Source: Caulobacter sp. 602-2 (lineage in GTDB: Bacteria; Pseudomonadota; Alphaproteobacteria; Caulobacterales; Caulobacteraceae). Taken from it: DNA of 64,000 nt. The translations under genes were made by a program, and so were the position numbers. The notes under the pieces are model-generated. The model made no database searches, was not told the DNA's origin, and saw nothing but the letters and a program-made list of their open reading frames with translations. Where the stretch lies: assembly GCF_011043625.1 (NCBI RefSeq), contig NZ_JAAKGT010000015.1:1-64000 (forward strand), given 5' to 3'. Below are positions 1 to 7,567 of the stretch, piece by piece. Position 1 is the first letter of the stretch. Every line of letters starts with the position of its first letter.

Positions 1-1
1 T

Positions 2-40
2 CACGGCTTCACCTACGCCTCGGTGGGGCGCGGGGCATGA
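2..40 (+). CDS. 3' end of a UDP-glucose/GDP-mannose dehydrogenase family gene (partial)
   Basis: Only the last 12 codons are in the window. They read HGFTYASVGRGA followed by TGA. The ending G-F-x-Y-x-S-V-G-R is the usual C-terminus of UDP-glucose 6-dehydrogenase and related nucleotide-sugar dehydrogenases. The stop overlaps the start of the next gene by 4 nt (ATGA), so the two are translationally coupled. The next gene is a UDP-glucuronate 4-epimerase, which uses the product of UDP-glucose dehydrogenase, so the context fits. The rest of the gene lies upstream of the window. Confidence 0.6.
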   Translation, partial: HGFTYASVGRGA

Positions 41-1011
41 CCGACGGGCCGATCCTCGTCACCGGCGCGGCCGGCTTCATCGGCATGCACGTGGTCGAGC
101 GGCTGCTCGATCGCGGCGAGACGGTGATCGGCGTCGACGTCTTCAACGCCTATTACGACCCGGCCCTGAAGGCCGCCCGCGCCGCACGCCTGGAAGGCCG
201 CCCGGGCTTTACGATGATCCGCATGGACATCGCCGAGCACGAGGCCCTGCTGGCGCTGGTCAGGTCGTCGGGCGTGAAGCGGATCGTCCACCTGGCCGCC
301 CAGGCCGGGGTTCGCTACTCGATCGACAATCCCTTCGCCTACGAGCGCTCGAACCTGGCCGGGCACCTGTCGGTGCTGGAGGCCTGCCGCCACGGCGGGG
401 TCGAGGCCCTGGTCTACGCCTCGTCCAGCAGCGTCTATGGCGACCGGCCCCTGGCCGGCGAGGGCTTCAAGGAAACCGATCCGGCCGAGGCCCCGGTGTC
501 GCTGTACGCGGCCACCAAGCGCTCTTGCGAGCTGCTGAGCCAGAGCTACGCCAGCCTGTACGGCTTCCCGCAGGCGGGCCTGCGCTTCTTCACGGTCTAC
601 GGCCCCTGGGGCCGGCCCGACATGGCCTATTTCAGCTTCACCCAGAAGATCCTGCGCGGCGAGCCGATCGAGGTCTATGGCGAGGGCAGGATGGCCCGCG
701 ACTTCACCTATATCGACGACATCGTCGACGGCATTATCGGCGTGCTCGACAACCCGCCCCCGCGCGGCGGGCACGAGGTCTACAACATCGGCGACAGCAA
801 TCCCGTCGGCCTGATGGACATGATCGCCGCCCTGGAGAGCGCCATCGGCCGGCAGGCCGAGAAGGTCTTCCTGCCGATGCAGCCGGGCGACGTGCCGGCC
901 ACCTACGCCGACGTCTCCAAGCTGCACGCCCTGACCGGCTACAGGCCCGCGGTCGGCGTCGCCGAGGGCCTGAAGCGCTTCGCGGCCTGGTACGCCGACT
1001 TCTACGGCTAG
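37..1011 (+). CDS. UDP-glucuronate 4-epimerase family NAD-dependent epimerase
   Basis: A 324-residue extended SDR that should interconvert UDP-glucuronate and UDP-galacturonate for polysaccharide or LPS synthesis in the cytoplasm. The NAD-binding motif GAAGFIG is at residues 10-16, followed by the VDVFNAYYDPALK stretch typical of the LpsL/UDP-glucuronate epimerase subgroup. The SSSSVYG strand and the catalytic Y157-x3-K161 (YAATK) are intact. It overlaps the end of a nucleotide-sugar dehydrogenase gene by 4 nt, which would supply UDP-glucuronate. The family could also include UDP-GlcNAc(A) epimerases, so the exact substrate is inferred. Confidence 0.85.
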   Translation: MTDGPILVTGAAGFIGMHVVERLLDRGETVIGVDVFNAYYDPALKAARAARLEGRPGFTMIRMDIAEHEALLALVRSSGVKRIVHLAAQAGVRYSIDNPFAYERSNLAGHLSVLEACRHGGVEALVYASSSSVYGDRPLAGEGFKETDPAEAPVSLYAATKRSCELLSQSYASLYGFPQAGLRFFTVYGPWGRPDMAYFSFTQKILRGEPIEVYGEGRMARDFTYIDDIVDGIIGVLDNPPPRGGHEVYNIGDSNPVGLMDMIAALESAIGRQAEKVFLPMQPGDVPATYADVSKLHALTGYRPAVGVAEGLKRFAAWYADFYG

Positions 1012-1014
1012 AGT

Positions 1015-1905
1015 CTACTCCGCGGCCTGGCCGGCGATCATCGCCGCGCGCATGGCCTGCGCCTGTTCGGGCGAGACGCCCATGGCCGCCAGGATCGGCG
1101 AGGGCGTGCGCACGTCCCAGCTGCTGCGCGGGCCGATGGTGATGCCGCCGTCGACGACGATGTGGGTTCCGCTGACGAAGGCGCTGTCGTCACTGGCCAG
1201 ATAGAGGGCGGCGGCGGCGATGTCGTCGGGCAGGCCGGCCTTGGCGATCGGCTGGATCTTGGGGCCGACCTCGGCCACGCGCGCGGCCATCTGGTCGGCG
1301 ACCTCGCGCGGCAGGCCGATCGAGGCCCCGAAGATCGAGGTGGCGATCAGGCCCGGACAGATGGCGTTGACCCGCACGCCCAGCGGCGACAGCTCGGCCG
1401 CCGCGCAGCGGGTCATGTGGATCACCGCCGCCTTGGCCGAGGAATAGGCCAGCGGCCCGAAGCCCGCCTGCAGGCCGGCGATCGAGGCGGTGTTGATGAT
1501 CGAGCCGCCGCCGCGCGCCAGCATGGCCGGCAGGGCGTGCTTCATGCCCAGCACCGGCCCGCGCAGCAGCACCGCGAAGGTGGCGTCCCAGGCCGCGCCG
1601 GTCATGTCGGCCACGCCGTTGGGCGCGCCGCCGTGGCCGGCGTTGTTGAACAGGATGTCGAGGCCGCCGAAGGCCTTGGTCGCCAGGCCGATGGCGGCGG
1701 CGATGTCGTCCTCGACGGTGACGTCGCAGCGAGAGAAGCGCACGGCGTCCGGGAAGCGCTGCTCCAGGATCGCGCCCTTTTCGGCCTGCAGGTCGGCGGC
1801 GATCACCTTCGCGCCCTGGGCTGCGAACAGTTCGACGGTTCCCAGGCCTATGCCCGAGCAGGCCCCGGTGACGACGGCGACCTTGCCGTCCAGACGTCCG
1901 CCCAT
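1015..1905 (-). CDS. SDR family NAD(P)-dependent oxidoreductase
   Basis: A classical short-chain dehydrogenase of 296 residues. The cofactor motif TGACSGIG is at residues 13-20, NNAG follows the fourth strand, and the catalytic YSSAK (Y-x3-K) is present. The C-terminus has the usual SGTHIVVDGG ending. I place the start at 1905 because GGGAGG lies about 7 nt upstream; an ATG 24 nt further upstream has no such site. The gene converges on the epimerase with a 3-nt gap. The substrate cannot be read from sequence; relatives act on 3-oxoacyl groups, steroids, sugars or alcohols. Confidence 0.85.
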   Translation of the reverse strand: MGGRLDGKVAVVTGACSGIGLGTVELFAAQGAKVIAADLQAEKGAILEQRFPDAVRFSRCDVTVEDDIAAAIGLATKAFGGLDILFNNAGHGGAPNGVADMTGAAWDATFAVLLRGPVLGMKHALPAMLARGGGSIINTASIAGLQAGFGPLAYSSAKAAVIHMTRCAAAELSPLGVRVNAICPGLIATSIFGASIGLPREVADQMAARVAEVGPKIQPIAKAGLPDDIAAAALYLASDDSAFVSGTHIVVDGGITIGPRSSWDVRTPSPILAAMGVSPEQAQAMRAAMIAGQAAE

Positions 1906-2008
1906 GCGGCATCCTCCCTTTTGGCGCACGGCCTCTGGAAGCGGGCCGCTTGGCGCGGGAGGATCATGGGACGGGCGGCCGCCAGCGGCCAGCCTTACGT
2001 GGCGTCAG

Positions 2009-2215
2009 TCAGCCGGCGGCGCGGCCGAACAGCTGGCGGCCCTGCGCGGGACGCCGGGCGATCAGGCTGAACAGCAGCCAGAGGGCGCACGGGACCAGCA
2101 TCACCGCCCAGGCCAGCACCAGGCCGGCCAGGCCGAAGACGGCGCAGACGCGCTGCCAGGCGTTGGGCTGCTCGGCGGCCCGTCGACGCGGCTTCTTGTC
2201 GATCTTCAAACCCAT
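2009..2215 (-). CDS. small membrane protein, 68 residues
   Basis: A short protein with a basic N-terminus (KIDKKPRRR) and one long hydrophobic stretch from about residue 25 to 52 that could form one or two membrane helices, then a basic tail. It begins 18 nt after the stop of the HfsJ-like glycosyltransferase gene and has a GGGGGA site just upstream, so it is probably the second gene of that operon. I recognise no family. Being next to a glycosyltransferase suggests a membrane accessory role in polysaccharide synthesis, which is inference only. Confidence 0.6.
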   Translation of the reverse strand: MGLKIDKKPRRRAAEQPNAWQRVCAVFGLAGLVLAWAVMLVPCALWLLFSLIARRPAQGRQLFGRAAG

Positions 2216-2233
2216 TGGTCCCCCACGGTCCGG

Positions 2234-3142
2234 TTAAGGCTTGAGCGCGAGATCGGTGGCGCGCCGATAGGCGGCCTCCGGCGGAACGGCGTTCTTCTTT
2301 TTGCCCGGCTTCAGCTGCCGCGCAAGAGCGTTGCGGGCGTCGACCATCGCCGGACCGAACAGATGCCACGGTTCGACGCAGTAGCGGGTGAACAGCCGCT
2401 CGGGATCGGCCATCAGCCGGAACAGCCATTCCATGCCCACCTGCCCCATCCAGCGCGGGGCGGCCAGCTGCACGCCGGCCTCGTAGTCGAAGGCGCCGCC
2501 GACCGTGAAGCCGACGCAGGGGTCGAGCTTCTTGTGGTTCTCCAGCAGCCACTTCTCCTGGCGCGGCATGCCCATGCCCACGAACAGGATGTCGGGCTTG
2601 TAGGCCTTGATCTTGGCGACCACCGCCTCGTTCTCGGGCGAACCGTCGGTGACGTCGAAATAGCCCTGGTGGCTCTCGACCTGGGCGCCTGGCCAGTCGC
2701 GACGGATGTTTTCCAGCGCCTTGTCGGCCACGCCCGGAGCGCCGCCGACGAAGAACACCTTCCAGTTCTCCTTGGTCGCGCGCGCCCAGAAGTCGTTGCG
2801 CCAGTCGAGGTAGGTGCAGCGATGGAAGCGGCGGCTGGCCCGGCCGACGATGCGCGCCCAGAAGATCAGCGGCACGCTGTCGACCTCGATCAGCTCGGCG
2901 GCCTTGAAGAACTCGACGACCTGCGGGTCCTTCTGGATCAGGTAGAGGCTGTGCAGGTTGTGGTTGGCGACGATCGCGCCCTTGCCGCCCGCGATCCGGC
3001 CCGCCACGAAGTGGAAGACCTCCTCGGGGCGCACGAGATCCATCTCGCCCCCGAGCACCTTCACGCGCTCCTCGGGACGCCGGTTCATGCGGTACGGGCG
3101 GCGCGCCTCCACGGGAAACGCGTCGCGAGCAGGAAGGAACAT
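2234..3142 (-). CDS. hfsJ: WecG/TagA/CpsF family glycosyltransferase, HfsJ-like
   Basis: A 302-residue GT26-type glycosyltransferase that transfers a sugar (ManNAc/ManNAcA-like) to a lipid-linked acceptor at the inner face of the membrane. Family hallmarks are GKGAIVANHNLHSLY near the N-terminus, the FVGMGMPRQEKW loop, and the C-terminal RWMGQVGMEWLFRL / DPERLFTRY block. In Caulobacter crescentus the member of this family is HfsJ, needed for holdfast polysaccharide and blocked by the small protein HfiA; similarity of context and type makes HfsJ the best guess. The start at 3142 is preceded by GGAGG 10 nt upstream. A second ATG 18 codons in is possible. A CtrA-like site lies in the upstream region. 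Confidence 0.75.
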   Translation of the reverse strand: MFLPARDAFPVEARRPYRMNRRPEERVKVLGGEMDLVRPEEVFHFVAGRIAGGKGAIVANHNLHSLYLIQKDPQVVEFFKAAELIEVDSVPLIFWARIVGRASRRFHRCTYLDWRNDFWARATKENWKVFFVGGAPGVADKALENIRRDWPGAQVESHQGYFDVTDGSPENEAVVAKIKAYKPDILFVGMGMPRQEKWLLENHKKLDPCVGFTVGGAFDYEAGVQLAAPRWMGQVGMEWLFRLMADPERLFTRYCVEPWHLFGPAMVDARNALARQLKPGKKKNAVPPEAAYRRATDLALKP

Positions 3143-3340
3143 CTGAACGCCGCCTCCGACTATTCGAAGAGCAGCAATAGCCCAGTTGATCTCACCGCTT
3201 TGCTAAGGGACGTCCTTACCGACCGTTTAACCGTATGATTTTACTGTTGTTTCAGAACGGGACGACAGGCAGGCGATTTGCGAAGACTTAACCACGCCGC
3301 GGCCTGTACGCCTGCTGCGGGGGCGGGACCTGCTTCAGCT
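3143..3340. promoter_or_regulatory. upstream region of the HfsJ-like gene with a CtrA-like site
   Basis: About 200 nt of relatively AT-rich non-coding DNA before the minus-strand glycosyltransferase. At 3216-3230 it contains TTAC-N7-TTAA, one base off the CtrA consensus TTAA-N7-TTAA. I cannot place a convincing -35/-10 pair. The site would lie about 75-90 nt upstream of the start codon, a plausible position for promoter control. Confidence 0.35.
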
Positions 3341-3474
3341 CCCTCTCCCATAGGGAGAGTGCCGGGGTGAGGGGTTACGGCGTTTGACGGAGCGCCGGCG
3401 CGCCGTCCGACCTCGTAACCCCTCACCCTCCCACCGCTTCGCGGCGGGCCCCTCCCTCTCCCTATGGGAGAGGG
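3341..3474. repeat. intergenic inverted-repeat element (nested hairpins)
   Basis: A 134-nt element built of nested palindromes. The outer arms are an exact 19-nt inverted repeat (3341-3359 and 3456-3474), each arm itself a near-palindrome CTCTCCC/GGGAGAG. The inner arms are an exact 14-nt inverted repeat (3366-3379 and 3414-3427, GGTGAGGGGTTACG). A further small hairpin sits at about 3430-3447. Such G/C-rich mosaic palindromes are common between genes in Caulobacter-type genomes. It lies just after the stop of the quinone oxidoreductase gene and could stop its transcription or protect its mRNA end. Confidence 0.75.
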
Positions 3475-3493
3475 TCTTTGCAAGCGCCGTCCC

Positions 3494-4492
3494 CTACTCC
3501 GTCGTCACCACCACCTTGCCCATGGCCTTGCGGCTGGCGAGGTGGGCGATGGCGTCGCCAGCCTTTTCCAGGGGAAAGCGCTCGGAGACGTACGGCTTGA
3601 TCTTGCCGGCGGCGTAGAGGTCCATCAACTCGCGCACGTTGGCGGCGTGGCCGGCCGGATCGCGAGCCACCGCCGCGCCCCAGAACACGCCGACGATGTC
3701 GCACGACTTCAGCAGGGTGAGGTTCAGCGGGATCTTCGGGATGCCCGACGGGAAGCCGATCACCAGCATGCGCCCGCCCCAGCCGGCGGCGCGGATGGTG
3801 GCTTCGGAATAGTCGCCGCCGACCGCGTCATAGGCCACGTCCCAGCCATTGGGGCCGCAGGCGGCCTTCAGCTGGTCGGCCAGGGCCTTCTGGCCGTCCT
3901 TGTCGAAGGGGCCACGGGCATAGACGACGCCGGCGTCGGCGCCGCGCGAGATGGCCAGATCCACCTTCTCCTGGCTGGAGGCCGCCGCGATCACCCGCGC
4001 GCCCATGGCCTTGCCCAGTTCCACCGCCGCCAGGCCCACGCCGCCGGCCGCGCCGAGCACCAGCAGGGTCTGGCCCGGCTTGAGGAAGCCGCGGTCCTTC
4101 AGGGCGTAGTAGGAGGTGCCGTAGGTCAGGATGAAGGCCGAGGCCTCGTCGAAGGGCATGGCGTCGGGGATCGGCGTGCAGCGGGCGGCCTCGACGGCCA
4201 GCTTGTCGGCCATGCCGCCCCAGCCGGTGGACGCCAGCACCCGCTGGCCGACCGACAGGCTGGTGACGCCCTCGCCCAGGGCCGCCACCACGCCCGAGAC
4301 CTCGCCGCCGGGGGCGAAGGGGCGCGTGGGCTTGAACTGGTACATGTCCTGGATGATCAGCAGGTCGGGATAGTTGACCCCGCAGGCCTTGACGTCGATC
4401 AGCACCTGGCCGGGCGCGGGAACCGGATCGGGCAGGTCCTCCAGCACCAGGGTCTCGGGACCGCCGACCGCCTTGCTGAGCACCGCCTTCAT
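3494..4492 (-). CDS. NADPH:quinone oxidoreductase family (MDR) protein
   Basis: A 332-residue medium-chain dehydrogenase/reductase of the zeta-crystallin (Qor) branch. It starts with the GroES-like fold (LPDPVPAPGQVLIDVKACGVNYPDLL), and the Rossmann motif GAAGGVGLAAVELGKAMGA follows in the middle. The catalytic-zinc ligands of alcohol dehydrogenases are not evident, as expected for zinc-free quinone reductases. The chosen start at 4492 (MKAVLSK) has GGGAGAAG upstream; a longer frame reaching 4567 adds non-homologous residues. It is divergent from the isoaspartyl peptidase gene with a 68-nt gap. The substrate is probably a quinone or enone; not certain. Confidence 0.85.
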   Translation of the reverse strand: MKAVLSKAVGGPETLVLEDLPDPVPAPGQVLIDVKACGVNYPDLLIIQDMYQFKPTRPFAPGGEVSGVVAALGEGVTSLSVGQRVLASTGWGGMADKLAVEAARCTPIPDAMPFDEASAFILTYGTSYYALKDRGFLKPGQTLLVLGAAGGVGLAAVELGKAMGARVIAAASSQEKVDLAISRGADAGVVYARGPFDKDGQKALADQLKAACGPNGWDVAYDAVGGDYSEATIRAAGWGGRMLVIGFPSGIPKIPLNLTLLKSCDIVGVFWGAAVARDPAGHAANVRELMDLYAAGKIKPYVSERFPLEKAGDAIAHLASRKAMGKVVVTTE

Positions 4493-4560
4493 CTCGCTTC
4501 TCCCAGTCTCTTTGTTTAGAAGGCCGACGCTAGCGCAGGCGCGACGACCGAGAAAGCCAA

Positions 4561-5439
4561 ATGTCAAACAAACGTTTTACCCTCGCCCTGCACGGCGGCG
4601 CCGGCGCCAAGCGCAGCCATGACTACTCGGTCGAAATCGCCCACATGCGCGGCCTGATCGAGGCCGGCCGCGAGCGCCTGGCGGCGGGCGCCGCGGCGCT
4701 GGACGTGGTGGTCGAGACGGTGGCGGCGCTGGAGGCCTCGGGCCTGTACATCGCCGGCAAGGGCGCCTCGCCCAACGCCGACGGCGAGTACGAGCTGGAC
4801 GCCAGCCTGATGGACGGCGCCACCAGCCGCGCCGGCTCGGTGGCCGCGCTGCAGGGCTTCGCCAGCCCCATCCGCGCCGCCCGGGCGGTGATGGACCAGA
4901 CCCCGCACGTGATGCTGGCCGGCGAGGGCGCCATGGCCTTCGCCCGCGCCCAGGGACTGGAGACGATCTCCGATCCTGAGGGCTACTACACCCGCGCCGG
5001 CGCCTTCGAGGACAACGCCCCGCCCGGCGGGCTTCCCACCGGCACCGTCGGCTGCGTCGCGCTGGACCAGGATGGCCGTCTGGCCGCCGCCACCTCGACC
5101 GCCGGCGTGTTCGGCAAGCTGCCGGGCCGGGTGGGCGACAGCCCCATCATCGGCGCGGGGGCCTGGGCCGACGGCTGGGCGGCGGTGTCGTGCACCGGCC
5201 AGGGCGAGTACTTCATCCGCACCGCCGTCGGCGCCCAGATCGCCCACCGCATCCGCTTCGGCGGCCAGGGCCTGGACGAGGCCGCGGCCGGCGCCATCCA
5301 GGGCGTGGCCGATCTCGGCGGCCACGGCGGCCTGGTGTCGGTGGACCGTGACGGCAATGTCGCCATGCCGTTCGCCTCCAGCGGTCTCAAGCGCGCGGCC
5401 CTGATGCCCGACGGAAGCATCCTCGCCGAAGCCTTCTGA
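4561..5439 (+). CDS. isoaspartyl peptidase/L-asparaginase (Ntn hydrolase)
   Basis: A 292-residue type III asparaginase precursor. These enzymes cleave themselves before a threonine, which becomes the N-terminal nucleophile of the beta chain. The cleavage site here is PTG-T162-VGCVALD. Other family marks are LALHGGAGAK at the N-terminus, GKGASPNADGEYELDASLMDG, GDSPIIGAGAWAD and TGQGEYFIR. It probably hydrolyses beta-aspartyl dipeptides and asparagine in the cytoplasm during protein turnover; no signal peptide is visible. It is divergent from the quinone oxidoreductase. Confidence 0.9.
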   Translation: MSNKRFTLALHGGAGAKRSHDYSVEIAHMRGLIEAGRERLAAGAAALDVVVETVAALEASGLYIAGKGASPNADGEYELDASLMDGATSRAGSVAALQGFASPIRAARAVMDQTPHVMLAGEGAMAFARAQGLETISDPEGYYTRAGAFEDNAPPGGLPTGTVGCVALDQDGRLAAATSTAGVFGKLPGRVGDSPIIGAGAWADGWAAVSCTGQGEYFIRTAVGAQIAHRIRFGGQGLDEAAAGAIQGVADLGGHGGLVSVDRDGNVAMPFASSGLKRAALMPDGSILAEAF

Positions 5440-5565
5440 ATGGGCGACGGCGACCGCAAAGGCGTCATAAGTCCCCGCTAGGCCTCGTCGCGTCTTGACC
5501 CGGCCGGGGCGTCCGCCAAGAAGAGCCGGGGGGATCCTCAACCCATCGCTGAACGGAGCGCGATC

Positions 5566-6555
5566 TTGGGCGAAACCATCCTGGTGGCCGGCGGCGCGGG
5601 CTATATCGGTTCGCACACCTGCCTGCGGCTGGCCGAGGCCGGCTTCACGCCCGTCGTCTACGACAACCTGAGCAACGGCTGGGAAAGCTTCGTCCAGTGG
5701 GGCCCGCTGGAAGTGGGCGACATCAACGACGCCGCCCGCCTGGACGAGGTGCTGGCTAAGCACAGGCCGGCCGCGGTGATCCATTTCGCCGCCTTCATCG
5801 AGGTCGGCTTCTCGGTGGCCGAGCCCGGTCCATTCTACGGCAACAATGTCGGCGGCACGATCACCCTGATCGAGGCCGCCCGCCGCGCCGGGATCGACAA
5901 GCTGGTGTTCTCGTCGACCTGCGCCACCTACGGCGCGCCGGTGCGCGTGCCGATGGACGAGACCCACCCGCAGGCGCCGCTCAATCCCTATGGCCGCAGC
6001 AAGCTGATGGTCGAGGAGATCCTGCGCGACATGGACCGCTACAAGGGCTTCCGCTCGGTGGCGCTGCGCTATTTCAACGCCGCCGGCGCCGACCCCGAAG
6101 GCCGCATCGGCGAGAAGCACGAGCCGGAGACCCACGCCATCCCGCTGGCCATCGCCGCCGCGCGGGGCGAACGCGACAAGTTCATGCTGTTCGGCGAGGA
6201 CTACGACACCCGCGACGGCACCTGCGTGCGCGACTACATCCACGTGCTGGACCTGGCCGACGCCCACGTGGCGGCGCTGAAGTGGCTGCTGGCCGGCAAG
6301 GAGAGCGCGGCCTTCAACCTGGGCACCGGCACGGGCACCACGGTCAAGGAACTGGTCGGCGCCATCGAGCGGCGCTCGAACCGGCCGTTCCCGCTGGAGC
6401 CGGCCCCCCGCCGCGACGGCGACGCCCCCAGCCTGGTGGCCGACAACAGCAAGGCCCGCGCGCTGCTGGGCTGGACCCCGCGCTACGGGCTGGACGAGAT
6501 CATCGAGCACGCCTGGGCCTGGCACGCGGGCGGCGCGGCCGCGCTGAGGCGATAG
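5566..6555 (+). CDS. galE: UDP-glucose 4-epimerase GalE
   Basis: A 329-residue GalE that interconverts UDP-glucose and UDP-galactose using tightly bound NAD. The NAD motif GGAGYIG is at residues 9-15, SSTCATYG follows, the catalytic NPYGRSK contains Y-x3-K, and the C-terminal half has the diagnostic RYFNAAGADPEGRIGE and DYDTRDGTCVRDYIHV blocks. The start is TTG at 5566, which begins directly with the conserved first beta strand and has GGAG about 9 nt upstream. It probably feeds LPS, capsule or holdfast synthesis along with the epimerase at the left edge. Confidence 0.93.
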   Translation: MGETILVAGGAGYIGSHTCLRLAEAGFTPVVYDNLSNGWESFVQWGPLEVGDINDAARLDEVLAKHRPAAVIHFAAFIEVGFSVAEPGPFYGNNVGGTITLIEAARRAGIDKLVFSSTCATYGAPVRVPMDETHPQAPLNPYGRSKLMVEEILRDMDRYKGFRSVALRYFNAAGADPEGRIGEKHEPETHAIPLAIAAARGERDKFMLFGEDYDTRDGTCVRDYIHVLDLADAHVAALKWLLAGKESAAFNLGTGTGTTVKELVGAIERRSNRPFPLEPAPRRDGDAPSLVADNSKARALLGWTPRYGLDEIIEHAWAWHAGGAAALRR

Positions 6556-6605
6556 GCGGCGAAAGCGGCTTTCCCGCCAGGGTGGAAACCCTCTAGCGTG
6601 GGGTC

Positions 6606-7148
6606 ATGAACGGCCTGGCCCTCGCCCTTCTCTGGCTGGCCGCGACGCCCCCGGCGATCGCGGCGGACGGCGCCGCCGACGTGCGGGCCGGGGCCGACGG
6701 ACGCGGCGAGGTGCGGGCGTCCATCGACATTCCCGCCCCGCCCGAACGGGTCTGGCGCACCATCCTCGACTGCCGGCTGGCCTCGCGCATGACCCCCAGC
6801 GTCAAGCGCTGCGCCGTGCTCGAACGCTCCGCCGACGGCCGCACCGAGACCCGCGAGCACTGGATCAAGCGCGGGCTGTTCTCGCCGATGCTGCGGTCGG
6901 TGTCGCGGCTGGAGCTGGAGCCCGGGCGGCGCATCGGCTTTCGCTGCATCGGCGGCGACATCGACGACTGCGAGGGCCAGTGGCTGCTGACGCCGCTGGA
7001 CGACGGGGCGGCCACCCGGGTGGTCTATGAAAACAAGGTCAGCGCCCCGTTCGGCCTGCCCGCGGGGATGGCGGCGGCGGCCATGCGGCGCGACGTGCCC
7101 GCCGCGCTGCAGGCCCTCAAGCGCGAATGCCTGGAGAACCGGCCGTGA
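6606..7148 (+). CDS. SRPBCC/START-like protein with signal peptide
   Basis: A 180-residue protein. Residues 1-20 form a typical signal peptide ending AIAA. The mature part has the SRPBCC opening EVRASIDIPAPPERVWRTILD, the pattern of polyketide-cyclase/START ligand-binding proteins, with a C-terminal long helix (GMAAAAMRRDVPAALQALK). It probably binds a hydrophobic ligand in the periplasm or at the membrane. It overlaps the next gene by 4 nt (GTGA), so it heads a three-gene coupled operon with a DCC thiol-disulfide protein and a DUF4166 fusion. The ligand is unknown. Confidence 0.75.
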   Translation: MNGLALALLWLAATPPAIAADGAADVRAGADGRGEVRASIDIPAPPERVWRTILDCRLASRMTPSVKRCAVLERSADGRTETREHWIKRGLFSPMLRSVSRLELEPGRRIGFRCIGGDIDDCEGQWLLTPLDDGAATRVVYENKVSAPFGLPAGMAAAAMRRDVPAALQALKRECLENRP

Positions 7149-7567
7149 GCCATCCTCAGCCGCTGTGGCTGTTCGACGGGGTCTGCAACCTGTGCTCGGG
7201 CTCGGTGCGTGCGGTGCTGGCCATCGACCGCAAGGGCGTCATGCGCTTCACCCCTATCCAGTCGGACTACGGCCGGGCCCTGGCGATCGCCCACGGGATC
7301 GATCCAGACCATCCGGCCAGCTTCCTCTATCTCGACGACGGGCGGGCGCTGGAGAAGAGCGCCGCGATCCTGGCCCTGCTGCGCCGGCTGGGCGCGCCCT
7401 GGTCGTGGCTGGCGGCCGTCGTCGGTCTGCTGCCCGAGCCCTGGCTGGACGCCGGCTACGACTGGCTGGCCGCCAACCGCTATCGGCTGATGGGCAAGCG
7501 GTCGAGCTGCATGGTCCCGACGCCGGAGCAGCGCGCCCGCTTCCTGCTGGAGCCGCCGACCGCATGA
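7145..7567 (+). CDS. DCC family (DUF393, YuxK-like) thiol-disulfide oxidoreductase
   Basis: A 140-residue member of the DCC family, named for the D-x2-C-x2-C motif seen here as D11-G-V-C14-N-L-C17. The surrounding LWLFDGVCNLCSGSVRAVLAIDRKG and FTPIQSDYG blocks are characteristic. The family has a thioredoxin-like fold with a predicted redox role; physiological partners are poorly known. I chose GTG at 7145 because it overlaps the previous stop as GTGA and leaves a normal-length N-terminus; a start 18 nt earlier would be inside the preceding gene without a better site. It overlaps the next gene by ATGA. Confidence 0.85.
   Translation: MSHPQPLWLFDGVCNLCSGSVRAVLAIDRKGVMRFTPIQSDYGRALAIAHGIDPDHPASFLYLDDGRALEKSAAILALLRRLGAPWSWLAAVVGLLPEPWLDAGYDWLAANRYRLMGKRSSCMVPTPEQRARFLLEPPTA

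Noticed and set aside
1490..3238. 582-residue frame on the plus strand
   Set aside because: Antisense to the small membrane protein, the HfsJ-like gene and the end of the SDR gene; no recognisable domain.
3241..3617. Short frames on both strands over the intergenic repeat
   Set aside because: They are made of the palindromic repeat read through and run into the oxidoreductase gene; no ribosome sites.
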